Origin: Phycisphaerae bacterium
Lineage (GTDB): Bacteria > Planctomycetota > Phycisphaerae > UBA1845 > Fen-1342
Assembly: GCA_020058145.1 (NCBI GenBank)
Contig: JAGVEP010000028.1
Location: 1-16,426, forward strand
Length of the DNA stretch: 16,426 nt
Direction: 5' to 3'
Translations under genes and position numbers: made by a program
In this document: positions 5,912 to 13,362 of the stretch, piece by piece
Position numbering within the stretch: the stretch's first letter is position 1
How the letters are laid out: each line of letters opens with the position of its first letter
Notes under the pieces: generated by a model
The model's database searches: none
Seen by the model: only the letters and a program-made list of their open reading frames with translations
Told to the model about the DNA's origin: nothing

Positions 5912-7119
5912 GACGAGTCTACCTGGACAACAACGCCACGACGCCCGTCGATCCGCAGGTTCTCGACGCGATGTTGCCGTACTTCCGCGAGAAGTTCGGC
6001 AACGCCGCCTCGCGCAGCCACGCTTTCGGTTGGGAGGCCGAGGAGGCGGTCGAAAACGCCCGGCAGCAGGTCGCCGCGGTGCTCGGCGCCGAGGCCAAGG
6101 AAATCATCTGGACCAGCGGCGCCAGCGAGAGCAACAACATCGCGATCAAGGGCGTGGCCGAGAAATACGCCGAAAAAGGCCGGCATATCATCACGCAGAT
6201 CACCGAGCACAAGGCGGTCATCGATCCGTGCAAGTACCTCGAGCAGCACGGCTGCCGCGTGACCTTCCTGCCGGTCGATAAGTACGGGCGGATCGACTTG
6301 CAGCAGCTCGCCGCTGCCATCAAGGACGACACCGTCCTCGTCTCGATCATGCACGGCAACAACGAGATCGGTACGCTGCAACCCGTCGGCGAGATCGGCA
6401 AGCTGTGCAAGCAGCGGGGCGTGCTGTTCCACACGGACGGCTGCCAGACCTTCGGCAAGGTGCCGATTGACGTCAACGAGATGGGCATCGATCTGTTGTC
6501 GCTCAGCGGGCACAAGATCCACGGCCCCAAGGGCGTGGGCGCCCTGTACGTCCGCCGCAAGCGGCCGCGGGTCATCTGCGAAGCCATCATTCACGGAGGC
6601 GGACACGAGCGGAACATGCGCTCGGGGACGCTGAACGTCCCGGGCATCGTCGGACTGGGAACAGCGGCGGAACTGTGCCGCCTGCACATGGATACCGAGC
6701 CGGCCCGGCTGGCGGCCCTGCGCGACCGACTCTGGACCGCCCTCAGTTCGCAGCTCGACAATGCCATCCTCAACGGACACGCCACCGACCGCACGCCCAG
6801 CAACCTGAACGTCTCGTTCGCGTACGTCGAGGGCGAAAGCCTGATGATGGGCATCAACGACATCGCCGTTTCGAGCGGGTCAGCATGCACCAGCGCGTCG
6901 TTGGAGCCCAGTTACGTGCTCAAAGCGCTCGGCGTGGGCGACGAGCTAGCGCACAGCAGCATCCGCTTCTCCGTCGGCCGGTTCAATACCGAAGCCGACA
7001 TCGATTACACCGCGGAGCGGGTGGTGACGGCGGTCCGCAAGCTGCGCGCGATGAGCCCGCTGTACGAAATGGCCCAGGAGGGTGTGGATTTGACCAAAGT
7101 AGAGTGGGCGCACCCGTAG
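5908..7119 (+). CDS. iscS: Cysteine desulfurase IscS
   Basis: IscS uses pyridoxal phosphate to take sulfur from cysteine and hands it as persulfide to IscU. The 403-residue protein matches the E. coli enzyme (404) throughout. Visible landmarks are YLDNNATTPVD at the N-terminus, TSGASESNNIAIKG, TEHKAV, HTDGCQTFGK, the PLP lysine K203 in SLSGHKIHGPKG, and the mobile-loop catalytic cysteine C327 in SSGSACTSASLEPSYVL. The last residues EGVDLTKVEWAHP closely match the E. coli IscS tail that contacts IscU, which distinguishes it from NifS or SufS. The start overlaps the iscR stop. The 56-nt gap to iscU follows. Confidence 0.97.
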   Translation: MRRVYLDNNATTPVDPQVLDAMLPYFREKFGNAASRSHAFGWEAEEAVENARQQVAAVLGAEAKEIIWTSGASESNNIAIKGVAEKYAEKGRHIITQITEHKAVIDPCKYLEQHGCRVTFLPVDKYGRIDLQQLAAAIKDDTVLVSIMHGNNEIGTLQPVGEIGKLCKQRGVLFHTDGCQTFGKVPIDVNEMGIDLLSLSGHKIHGPKGVGALYVRRKRPRVICEAIIHGGGHERNMRSGTLNVPGIVGLGTAAELCRLHMDTEPARLAALRDRLWTALSSQLDNAILNGHATDRTPSNLNVSFAYVEGESLMMGINDIAVSSGSACTSASLEPSYVLKALGVGDELAHSSIRFSVGRFNTEADIDYTAERVVTAVRKLRAMSPLYEMAQEGVDLTKVEWAHP

Positions 7120-7175
7120 CGGTGCGAGCCACGACCGCCGATGTGTACACAATCGTGCGAGCAGGAGTTTGACGC

Positions 7176-7595
7176 ATGGCTTATAACGACAAGATACTCG
7201 ACCATTACAACAACCCCCGCAACGTCGGCACGCTCGACCGCAACAGCGAACGCGTCGGGACCGGCATTGTCGGCGCGCCCGAGTGCGGCGACGTCATGAA
7301 GCTGCAAATCATGATCGACGACCACGAGAATATCGTCGATGCGAAGTTCAAGACGTTCGGCTGCGGCTCGGCCATCGCGTCGAGTTCGCTCGCCACCGAG
7401 TGGATCAAGGGCCGCACGCTCGACGAGGCGCTGGAGATCAAGAATACGGATATCGTACGCGAGCTGGCGCTGCCGCCGGTGAAAATCCACTGCAGCGTGC
7501 TCGCCGAGGACGCGATCAAGGCGGCGATCACCGACCTGAAGGCCAAGCGCGCGGCCCGCCCAACGGGCGCCGTCGCGGCGACCGCCGCCAAGTAG
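7176..7595 (+). CDS. iscU: Fe-S cluster scaffold IscU
   Basis: The 139-residue scaffold assembles [2Fe-2S] clusters from IscS sulfur. All active-site residues are present: C37 and D39 in PECGD, C63 in FGCGSAIASSS, and H104-C105 in KIHC. The LPPVK motif at 98-102, the binding site for HscA, is intact, matching the presence of hscB and hscA downstream. The last ~15 residues (alanine-rich tail) extend past the usual E. coli end. CAGGAG lies 8 nt before the ATG. A 10-bp palindrome TGTGTACACA (7142-7151) lies in the iscS-iscU gap; its meaning is unknown and may be chance. Confidence 0.97.
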   Translation: MAYNDKILDHYNNPRNVGTLDRNSERVGTGIVGAPECGDVMKLQIMIDDHENIVDAKFKTFGCGSAIASSSLATEWIKGRTLDEALEIKNTDIVRELALPPVKIHCSVLAEDAIKAAITDLKAKRAARPTGAVAATAAK

Positions 7596-7630
7596 CGGCT
7601 ATCAGGAACTGCAAACGGAGACCATGACCG

Positions 7631-8071
7631 ATGTCGAACCCGACCACCGAGGCTAACACCGCCGCGACGCCCGCCGGCACGGCTATCCAGGCCCGCGACC
7701 GGGCCAAGACCCCGACGGAAACCCAGGGCATCAGGCTCACCGAGCTCGCGGCGAAGTACGTCCGCCAATACATGGACAAGACCGACAACCCGGCGACGCA
7801 GTACCTCTACCTGGGCGTCAAGGGCGGCGGCTGCAGCGGCCTGTCCTACGTGCTCGATCTGCGCGACGAGCGTCACGCCCCGATCGCCGAGACCGACGAG
7901 CTGTTCCTCTCGCAGGACCTTGTGGTCGTCTCGGACCTCAAGAGCTTCATGGTCGGCAATCTGGACGGTACCACGATCGATTATGAAGAGGGCCTGATGG
8001 GCGCCGGGTTCACCTTCAAGAACCCCAACGCCAAGCACTCGTGCGGCTGCGGGTCGAGCTATTCGACGTAA
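7631..8071 (+). CDS. iscA: A-type Fe-S carrier protein (IscA/HesB family)
   Basis: The 146-residue protein has the three A-type cysteines: C68 in GGGCSGLSY and C138/C140 in HSCGCGSSYS. These proteins accept or deliver clusters, or iron, between the IscU scaffold and apo-targets. The catalytic core starts near residue 33 (GIRLTELAAKYV). The first ~30 residues, rich in Ala, Thr and Pro, are a disordered extension absent from E. coli IscA (107 residues). Position between iscU and hscB is the canonical iscA place. An ErpA-type role cannot be excluded by sequence. Another ATG 7 nt upstream is out of frame. A GGAG-containing site precedes the start. Confidence 0.95.
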   Translation: MSNPTTEANTAATPAGTAIQARDRAKTPTETQGIRLTELAAKYVRQYMDKTDNPATQYLYLGVKGGGCSGLSYVLDLRDERHAPIAETDELFLSQDLVVVSDLKSFMVGNLDGTTIDYEEGLMGAGFTFKNPNAKHSCGCGSSYST

Positions 8072-8077
8072 CCGGCA

Positions 8078-8099
8078 GCGGCTGATCTCTCCCAGCCGC
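8078..8099 (+). promoter_or_regulatory. Stem-loop in the iscA-hscB gap
   Basis: GCGGCTG (8078-8084) pairs perfectly with CAGCCGC (8093-8099) around an 8-nt loop, beginning 7 nt after the iscA stop. A second small dyad, GCGCG-TAG-CGCGC, follows at 8104-8116. There is no T-run, so this would be a processing or stability element or a partial attenuator rather than a full terminator. Confidence 0.45.
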
Positions 8100-8140
8100 G
8101 GCGGCGCGTAGCGCGCGACCCGCCCCACGAGGCCAGTACC

Positions 8141-8749
8141 ATGCCAGCGCAACAGCAGAACCAAAAGAGCCCGCCCGCCAAGTGTACCGCGTGCCGGCAA
8201 CCCATGTCGTCGCCGCTATTTTGCGACAATTGTCACTGCCTGCACCCCGCCGACGGCAGCAGTCACTTCGAGCTGCTCAGCCTGACGCCGACCTTCGACC
8301 TCGACTTGGCGCTGTTGCGGCACCAGTACCTCCAGGTTTCGCGCGGCATTCACCCGGACTACCACGGCAGCGGGGCGGAGGGCGACATGAGCGTGCACCT
8401 CAGTGCCCAGCTCAACGAGGCCCACCGCGTATTGGCCGACCCCGTCCTGCGGGCCGAATACCTGCTCGAACTCCACGGCGGTCCCGCCGCCACCGGAGAC
8501 AAGAGCGTGCTCGCCGGCGTGCTGACCGACACCCTCGAGCTGCGCGAGCGAATCGCGGACGCCAAGGCGGGCGCTGATCCGGCGGCGCTGCAGGAATGCC
8601 ACGCCCAAATCGAGCGCCGTCATGCTACGGCGCTCGCGCAGATCGCCACGCTCGCCCGGCAACTGCCCGGTGCTGACGAGCTCCGTGCCCGGCTCCGCGC
8701 GACGCTGAATTCGATGAAGTACTACCAGAAACTGCGGGCAGAACTGTAA
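8141..8749 (+). CDS. hscB: J-domain co-chaperone HscB with N-terminal tetracysteine zinc-finger
   Basis: HscB delivers IscU to HscA and stimulates its ATPase. In this 202-residue protein the J-domain runs from about residue 40 (HFELLSLTPTFDLD) and has the essential HPD at 71-73 (SRGIHPDYH), followed by LNEAHRVLADPVLRAEYLLELHG and a C-terminal three-helix IscU-binding region ending SMKYYQKL. Unlike E. coli HscB, it has an N-terminal domain with C15-X2-C18 and C28-X2-C31 (FCDNCHCLHPAD). This is the layout of the tetracysteine metal-binding domain known from human mitochondrial HSC20. GAGG lies about 9 nt upstream of the chosen ATG, and the cysteine domain requires this start. It sits 69 nt after iscA and 56 nt before hscA. 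Confidence 0.93.
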   Translation: MPAQQQNQKSPPAKCTACRQPMSSPLFCDNCHCLHPADGSSHFELLSLTPTFDLDLALLRHQYLQVSRGIHPDYHGSGAEGDMSVHLSAQLNEAHRVLADPVLRAEYLLELHGGPAATGDKSVLAGVLTDTLELRERIADAKAGADPAALQECHAQIERRHATALAQIATLARQLPGADELRARLRATLNSMKYYQKLRAEL

Positions 8750-8757
8750 AGCGTGAC

Positions 8758-8774
8758 GGTCCGTGCCGCGGACC
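8758..8774 (+). promoter_or_regulatory. Stem-loop in the hscB-hscA gap
   Basis: GGTCCG (8758-8763) and CGGACC (8769-8774) form a perfect 6-bp stem with a 5-nt loop just after the hscB stop (8747-8749). No T-run follows. Like the stem-loop before hscB, it may adjust downstream expression or protect mRNA ends. Confidence 0.4.
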
Positions 8775-8805
8775 CTCCGCCCTCTGCCGCTGTGATTGAC
8801 GACCT

Positions 8806-10734
8806 ATGACCAGCGACGAACTCATCGTCGGCATCGACCTCGGCACCACGTTTTCCCTCGTCGCCTATGTGGACGAGCTTGGTCCGCACATTATCCGCGA
8901 CGACCGCGGCGATGGCCGCGTACCCTCGGTTATGGCGGTTACCCCAGGCGCAGACGCCGCCTTGCCGCGCGTCACCATCGGGTGGGAGGCCCGCAATCAC
9001 GCGCTTGAAAACGCCCGGACGACCGTCTATTCCGTCAAACGCCTGATCGGCAAGAGCTTTGCGGAAATCGCTGAAGACCTGCCCTTCCTGAGCTATGGCG
9101 TCACATCGGGACCACGCGACACGTTGCAGGTCGAGATCGACGGGCGCCACTACAGCCCGGAGGAAATCTCGTCCGTTATCCTCAACGCGTTGCGGCAGCG
9201 CGCCGAGCAGCATCTCGGGCGGCCCGTCCGCAAAGCCGTTATCACTGTGCCCGCGTATTTCGATGACGCGCAGCGCCAGGCGACGCGCGACGCGGGCCGC
9301 GCCGCGGGGCTCGAAGTCGTCCGCATCGTCAATGAACCTACCGCCGCGGCGCTGGCCTACGGCATCGGCGTGGAAGCGAACCAGCCGCGGACAGGCGTCC
9401 CCGCCGGCCGCATGGCGCTACCCACCCCGACCTGCGCGACCTCGCACCAGGAACGCGGCGACACCGCTAATGCGCAGACGGTCGCCGTCTATGACCTGGG
9501 CGGCGGCACCTTCGATATCTCCATCCTCCGCATCGAGGACGGCGTGTTCCAAGTCCTCAGCACCGCCGGTGACACGCACCTCGGCGGTGACGACTTCGAC
9601 CGCACGCTCATCCGCCTCGTCGGCGCGGACGTACAGCGGCAATTCGCCGTCGAAATCACGTCGCCCGCGACCATGCAGGCCCTGCGCGGCCTCGCGGAAG
9701 CCGTCAAGATACGCCTGAGCGAGCACGAGCACGCCGAAATCGAGCTGGACCTCGGCAAAAACCGCGTCTATCGGCGTACCATCTCCCGCGGCGACTACGA
9801 AACCATGCTCGGCCCGCTCGTCGAGCGGACCATCGCACTCTGCCAGCACGCCGTCCGCGACGCGGGGCTCACGATCGACAAGATCGACCAGGCCATTATC
9901 GTCGGCGGCTCGACACGCACCCCGCTGGTGCGCCGCCGCATGGGCGAGTTCTTCGGCCGGCTGCCCTATACCGCGCTCAATCCGGATGAAGTGGTTGCCC
10001 TGGGGGCGGCGATCCAAGCGGCGATTCTGAGCGGCCGGCACACTGACATGCTGCTGCTCGACGTGACGCCCCTGTCGCTCGGCATCGAGACGATGGGCGG
10101 GGCCATGGGCAAGCTCATCGTTCGGAATACGACGATCCCCTGCCGCGCGACGGAGATGTTCACCACCTTCGTGGACGGGCAAACCGCGATCAAGCTCAAC
10201 GTCCTCCAGGGCGAGCGCGAGCTGGCGGCCGATTGCCGCTCGCTGGGAGAGTTCAACCTCGCCGGCATTCCGCCGATGCCCGCGGGCCTGCCCAAGCTCG
10301 AGGTCGAATTCCTGATCGATGCCAACGGCATTCTGAACGTCTCCGCCAAGGAGCTGCGCAGCGGCCAGCAGGCGGGTATCCAGATCATCCCGAACCGCGG
10401 GCTGACGCGGGAAGAGGTCACCCGCATTACACGCGACAGCATCGCCCACGCCCGCGACGACATCGACGCCCACCGGCGTATCGACCTCATCAACCAGGTC
10501 GAGTTCGACACGCACAAGACCGAGCAGATGCTCGCGAAAGTCGGCGACCAGCTCGACCTGGCGGAGCGGCAACGAATTGAGCTGGCCATCGCCGAATTGC
10601 GCCACTTCGCACGCGAGACCAACGACTTGAACGCTTTGCACCAGCGCTTGACCGAATTCGGCCATCGCACGTTGCACCTGGCGGAGCTCGGCATTCGCGC
10701 GGCACTACAAGAACGTGAGAACGTGGGCACATGA
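8806..10734 (+). CDS. hscA: Hsp70-type chaperone HscA (ISC system)
   Basis: The 642-residue Hsp70 would drive cluster release from IscU by ATP-dependent binding of the LPPVK motif. The nucleotide-binding domain shows VGIDLGTTFSLVAYV at the start, ITVPAYFDDAQRQAT, NEPTAAALAYG, VYDLGGGTFDISIL and IVGGSTRTPLV. The linker region DVTPLSLGIET and the beta-domain VLQGERELAADCRSLGEF follow, then a helical lid. The operon position after hscB identifies HscA rather than DnaK. A Pro/Thr-rich insertion of about 30 residues lies at roughly 189-224, between AYG and the phosphate-2 loop, and is absent from E. coli HscA. The last residues (QERENVGT) are encoded by the outer arm of the inverted repeat at 10715-10842. 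No strong ribosome site is seen before the ATG. Confidence 0.94.
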   Translation: MTSDELIVGIDLGTTFSLVAYVDELGPHIIRDDRGDGRVPSVMAVTPGADAALPRVTIGWEARNHALENARTTVYSVKRLIGKSFAEIAEDLPFLSYGVTSGPRDTLQVEIDGRHYSPEEISSVILNALRQRAEQHLGRPVRKAVITVPAYFDDAQRQATRDAGRAAGLEVVRIVNEPTAAALAYGIGVEANQPRTGVPAGRMALPTPTCATSHQERGDTANAQTVAVYDLGGGTFDISILRIEDGVFQVLSTAGDTHLGGDDFDRTLIRLVGADVQRQFAVEITSPATMQALRGLAEAVKIRLSEHEHAEIELDLGKNRVYRRTISRGDYETMLGPLVERTIALCQHAVRDAGLTIDKIDQAIIVGGSTRTPLVRRRMGEFFGRLPYTALNPDEVVALGAAIQAAILSGRHTDMLLLDVTPLSLGIETMGGAMGKLIVRNTTIPCRATEMFTTFVDGQTAIKLNVLQGERELAADCRSLGEFNLAGIPPMPAGLPKLEVEFLIDANGILNVSAKELRSGQQAGIQIIPNRGLTREEVTRITRDSIAHARDDIDAHRRIDLINQVEFDTHKTEQMLAKVGDQLDLAERQRIELAIAELRHFARETNDLNALHQRLTEFGHRTLHLAELGIRAALQERENVGT

Positions 10735-10842
10735 CGACGTGGAAACGTGACATCGTGGGAATGTGGGAACGGCGCGTCTCCGAAGCCGGCCGGGGCTTTC
10801 GGGATACCCCGTTCCCACGTTTCCACTTTCCCACGTTCTCAC
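10715..10842. repeat. 128-bp nested inverted repeat spanning the hscA end and hscA-fdx gap
   Basis: Three pairs of arms nest in the same order: GTGAGAACGTGGG (10715-10727) with 10830-10842, GTGGAAACGT (10739-10748) with 10817-10826, and GTGGGAACGG (10763-10772) with 10809-10818. All are perfect matches of 13, 10 and 10 bp. The apical part holds a further imperfect pair, CCGAAGCC against GGCTTTCGG. The 5' arm has extra bases and the outermost arm lies within the last codons of hscA. The arms are variants of one GTGGGAACG-like word, so the structure probably grew from short repeats. Confidence 0.8.
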
Positions 10843-10856
10843 CCTGAGGATCTCCC

Positions 10857-11276
10857 ATGGGCGGAACAAACCCCTACATCAAAGACGCCAAGGTCGCGCT
10901 GCCGATCGCGAAGTACACGCTCACGATCATCGACGAGGAGCGGCACGAGCACGTGATCGAAGTCGATCCCGCGCGCATCCCCTACAGCGGCCAGGGCCTG
11001 CCTGGCTCGATCCTCGACCTCGCATTGGGCAGCCACGTGGCGCTCGATCACGCCTGCGGCGGCGTGTGCGCCTGTGCCACTTGCCACGTCATCGTGCGCA
11101 CCGGCCTGTCCGCCTGCAACGAGCCAACCGACGAGGAATCCGACCAACTCGATGACGCCTACGGCCTAACACCGCAGTCACGCCTGGGCTGCCAGTGCGT
11201 GCCGAACGGCACGCAGCCCATCGTGGTTGAAATTCCCGCGTGGAATCGCAATTTGGCGCGAGAACCGCATCATTGA
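10857..11276 (+). CDS. fdx: [2Fe-2S] ferredoxin of the ISC operon
   Basis: This adrenodoxin-type ferredoxin donates electrons during cluster assembly on IscU. Cluster ligands are C67, C73 and C76 in HACGGVCACATC and C112 in RLGCQC, matching the E. coli Fdx C-X5-C-X2-C plus distant cysteine arrangement. The segments EPTDEESDQLDDAYGL and VVEIPAWNRNLARE align with the E. coli Fdx acidic helix and C-terminus, which marks it as ISC-type rather than a plant-type ferredoxin. At 139 residues it is longer than E. coli Fdx (111), mainly by about 25 N-terminal residues. GAGGA lies 6 nt before the ATG. It is the last gene of the operon; iscX is not present after it. Confidence 0.94.
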   Translation: MGGTNPYIKDAKVALPIAKYTLTIIDEERHEHVIEVDPARIPYSGQGLPGSILDLALGSHVALDHACGGVCACATCHVIVRTGLSACNEPTDEESDQLDDAYGLTPQSRLGCQCVPNGTQPIVVEIPAWNRNLAREPHH

Positions 11277-11283
11277 GAAGAAA

Positions 11284-11323
11284 GGCACGAAGGCACGGAG
11301 GCACGGAGGCACGAAGGCACAAA
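11284..11323. repeat. Octamer tandem array, 5 units
   Basis: Five consecutive 8-bp units of GGCACGAA, GGCACGGA (twice), GGCACGAA and GGCACAAA follow the fdx stop by 7 nt. They lie in the short gap where fdx and miaB transcripts converge. The period of 8 shifts frame, so it is not coding. Related arrays occur at 13138-13209 and 13363-13394. I see no intrinsic terminator in this gap. Confidence 0.85.
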
Positions 11324-11357
11324 GGAGGCGCGGGGGCACATGGCCGTGCTATGGTCC

Positions 11358-12875
11358 TCAGCCCTCGCCCAGAATCGGCAACGACGTCCCCCGCGGCACG
11401 ACCACGCGCCGTGATGGCGAAACAACGCCTGCAATCCGCCCGAACAGCGTCAACGCCGATGCCGATTCCACTCGCACGCTCACGACCGCGCCAATATGAC
11501 GCGGATCACCGTCAAAGACAGCAATCAGGTCGTGCGGCGTGCGGCCGGTGAGCTGCCGCGCGCGATAGTCTGCCGCCACCTGACCCTTGGCTTGCGCCAA
11601 GGGCTCGGACAGCACATTCCCTTCCCCATTTGTACTGTCTCGCTTGCCGAATCCCTCGACCAGCACTTCGACCGTCCGCCCCACGAAGGCTTGCTTCTGC
11701 CGCAGACTGATTTCGCTCTGCACCGCGAGCAGCTCGTTGTTCCGCCACGCCTTCACCTCGGCCGGAACATCGTCGGCCTGGCCGCGATCCGCGGCCGTGC
11801 CAGGGCGTGGCGAGTACTTGAACACGAAAATGCTCTTGTACTCAACCCGGCGGACGAGCTCGACCGTCGCCCGGAAGTCCTCCTCGGTCTCGCCGCAGAA
11901 GCCGACGATGAAATCGCCCGCCAGCGCAATGTCCGGGACGTACTTGCGAGCTGTGTCCATCAGCCGCAGGTACTCGGTGGCGGTGTACCCCCGTTTCATC
12001 GCCTTCAAGATGCGGTCCGAGCCGCTTTGGGCCGGAATGTGCAGATACGGACACACGCGCGGAAAATCCCGCATCACGCGGAAGATGTCCTCGTCCCAAT
12101 CCGCGGGAAAACTCGTGACAAACCGGATGCGGTCAATGCCCTCGACCGCGTGGACGCGCTCCAGCAACTGCGCCAGCCGGCACACGTGCCCATTTTCCTC
12201 GTACACATACGAATTGACCGTCTGTCCGAGCAGCGTCACCTCGCGACAGCCCTGACGCGCCAGACTGCGGACCTCTGCGAGGATGTTCTCCGGCGGCCGG
12301 CTGCGCTCCGCGCCGCGCACGAACGGCACAATGCAGTACGTGCAGAACTTGTCACAGCCACGCTGCACGCGGACGTATTCCTGGAGGGTGCTGCTGCCCG
12401 TCGCAAACTGCCGCGACATGTCCAGCTCTTCGACGCTGTCGTATTCCAGCGCCCGTTTCAGCACGTGCGTGCGGCGGGAAAGCGACCCAGCCAGCGCCGC
12501 TACCCGCTCGTGCCGGTCCCAAACCTCCTGGAGCAAGCCCGGCAGACGGTGCAATTCTCCCGGCCCGCAGAGCAGATCGAGATGGGGGACACTGACGAAC
12601 AGCCCCTCCTTCTGCCGCTCCGCCATACAGCCGATGACGCCGATGACGACCTCGGGCCGCTGGCGTTTGAGCTTCTTCAGGTGTCCGAGCCGCGACAGCA
12701 CCTTGTGTTCGGCGTGCTCGCGGACGCTGCACGTATTGAACAGAATGACGTCGGCATTCGTGTGCGACTCCGCCCGCCGTAAGCCGAGTGCGCGAAGCTG
12801 TCCTTCAACGAGCTCGCTGTCGAGCACGTTCATCTGGCAGCCGAAGGTCTCCAGCGTATACGTCGCGGGTGGCAC
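11358..12875 (-). CDS. miaB: tRNA-2-methylthio-N6-isopentenyladenosine synthase (MiaB)
   Basis: MiaB is a radical-SAM methylthiotransferase acting on isopentenyl-A37 of tRNA. The protein has the auxiliary-cluster cysteines C13 (TFGCQMN), C49 (FNTCSVRE) and C83 (IGCMAER), the radical SAM motif C174-X3-C178-X2-C181 (GCDKFCTYC), then IVPFVRGAERSRP, LLGQTVNSY, PAQSGSDRILKAMKRGYT and DFIVGFCGET, and a C-terminal TRAM region (GRTVEVLVEGF onward). These favour MiaB over RimO or MtaB. The open frame extends to 13073, but the first ~66 residues are repeat-derived. I chose the GTG at 12875, giving 505 residues that start just before the conserved TLETFGCQMN. No ribosome site is visible and a TACAAT box lies only 10 nt upstream, so the message may be almost leaderless. 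It converges with the ISC operon that would supply its clusters. Confidence 0.92.
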   Translation of the reverse strand: MPPATYTLETFGCQMNVLDSELVEGQLRALGLRRAESHTNADVILFNTCSVREHAEHKVLSRLGHLKKLKRQRPEVVIGVIGCMAERQKEGLFVSVPHLDLLCGPGELHRLPGLLQEVWDRHERVAALAGSLSRRTHVLKRALEYDSVEELDMSRQFATGSSTLQEYVRVQRGCDKFCTYCIVPFVRGAERSRPPENILAEVRSLARQGCREVTLLGQTVNSYVYEENGHVCRLAQLLERVHAVEGIDRIRFVTSFPADWDEDIFRVMRDFPRVCPYLHIPAQSGSDRILKAMKRGYTATEYLRLMDTARKYVPDIALAGDFIVGFCGETEEDFRATVELVRRVEYKSIFVFKYSPRPGTAADRGQADDVPAEVKAWRNNELLAVQSEISLRQKQAFVGRTVEVLVEGFGKRDSTNGEGNVLSEPLAQAKGQVAADYRARQLTGRTPHDLIAVFDGDPRHIGAVVSVRVESASALTLFGRIAGVVSPSRRVVVPRGTSLPILGEG

Positions 12876-12884
12876 GGTGATTTC

Positions 12885-12890
12885 ATTGTA
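12885..12890 (-). promoter_or_regulatory. Possible -10 box of miaB
   Basis: The minus strand reads GTACAATGA here, the same nine bases found before the MNT gene (3568-3560 region). If used, transcription would start within about 3 nt of the GTG start. There is no recognisable -35. Confidence 0.3.
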
Positions 12891-12960
12891 CGGAAGGCGC
12901 GTAGGGATTCCCACCTCGGGTAGCCGTCCGCCGGAATCCACGTGGGCCGTCGCGGAGCTA

Positions 12961-13012
12961 CGGGAGCGGATTCCCGGGGAGCTAGGTACGAGAACGAGTG
13001 CTCGCACGGGCC
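12961..13012. repeat. 52-nt double-hairpin element, copy C (divergent)
   Basis: Aligned without gaps to copies at 15051 and 15241; 36 of 52 positions match the 15241 copy. The first hairpin (CGGGA ... TCCCG) is intact, while the second is reduced to CGAG/CTCG. The shared end CTCGCACG is preserved. Confidence 0.65.
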
Positions 13013-13137
13013 AGAGTGCCCTATAAATCCTAGGTTGGGACGCAATGGGCCGAAGATGACCAAGGTGATTCATGCGCGCGCACCCCCCTCTTGGCCACCT
13101 TGGTTATCGGGACCAGGGGAGGAAGGGGAAGAAGACA

Positions 13138-13209
13138 GGCACGGAGGCACGAAGGCACGAAGGGACGTACCGACGAAGGCAACCAGGCGACGAGGCGACG
13201 AGGCGACTT
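13138..13209. repeat. Octamer tandem array, 9 units
   Basis: Nine in-phase 8-bp units: GGCACGGA, GGCACGAA (twice), GGGACGTA, CCGACGAA, GGCAACCA, GGCGACGA (twice) and GGCGACTT. Drift along the array from GGCACGAA to GGCGACGA suggests growth by slippage with local homogenisation. Confidence 0.85.
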
Positions 13210-13362
13210 GCTCGACGCTTGGTTCGTGGCGGGGGCGCATGGGCGGTCTCCCTCGGCGGTGCGGTCCATGATGGAACAATGGCGCCACAAACGTGCTGGA
13301 GCAAGCGGGGTGGCAGGCGGTGGCGGGGTTTGCCGTGGAATGGCGAATTTGGAAGCGGGAAA

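Noticed and set aside
5647..6780. Minus-strand open frame across iscR and iscS
   Set aside because: Antisense shadow; it crosses two genes with strong family support.
9418..10677. Long minus-strand open frame opposite hscA
   Set aside because: Antisense shadow in GC-rich DNA; HscA motifs are unambiguous.
11496..12782. Long plus-strand open frame opposite miaB
   Set aside because: Antisense shadow caused by high GC; miaB has full motif support.
12876..13073. N-terminal extension of miaB to an ATG at 13073
   Set aside because: The extra 66 residues cover the 52-nt repeat copy and lack similarity; MiaB proteins begin shortly before the TFGCQMN motif.
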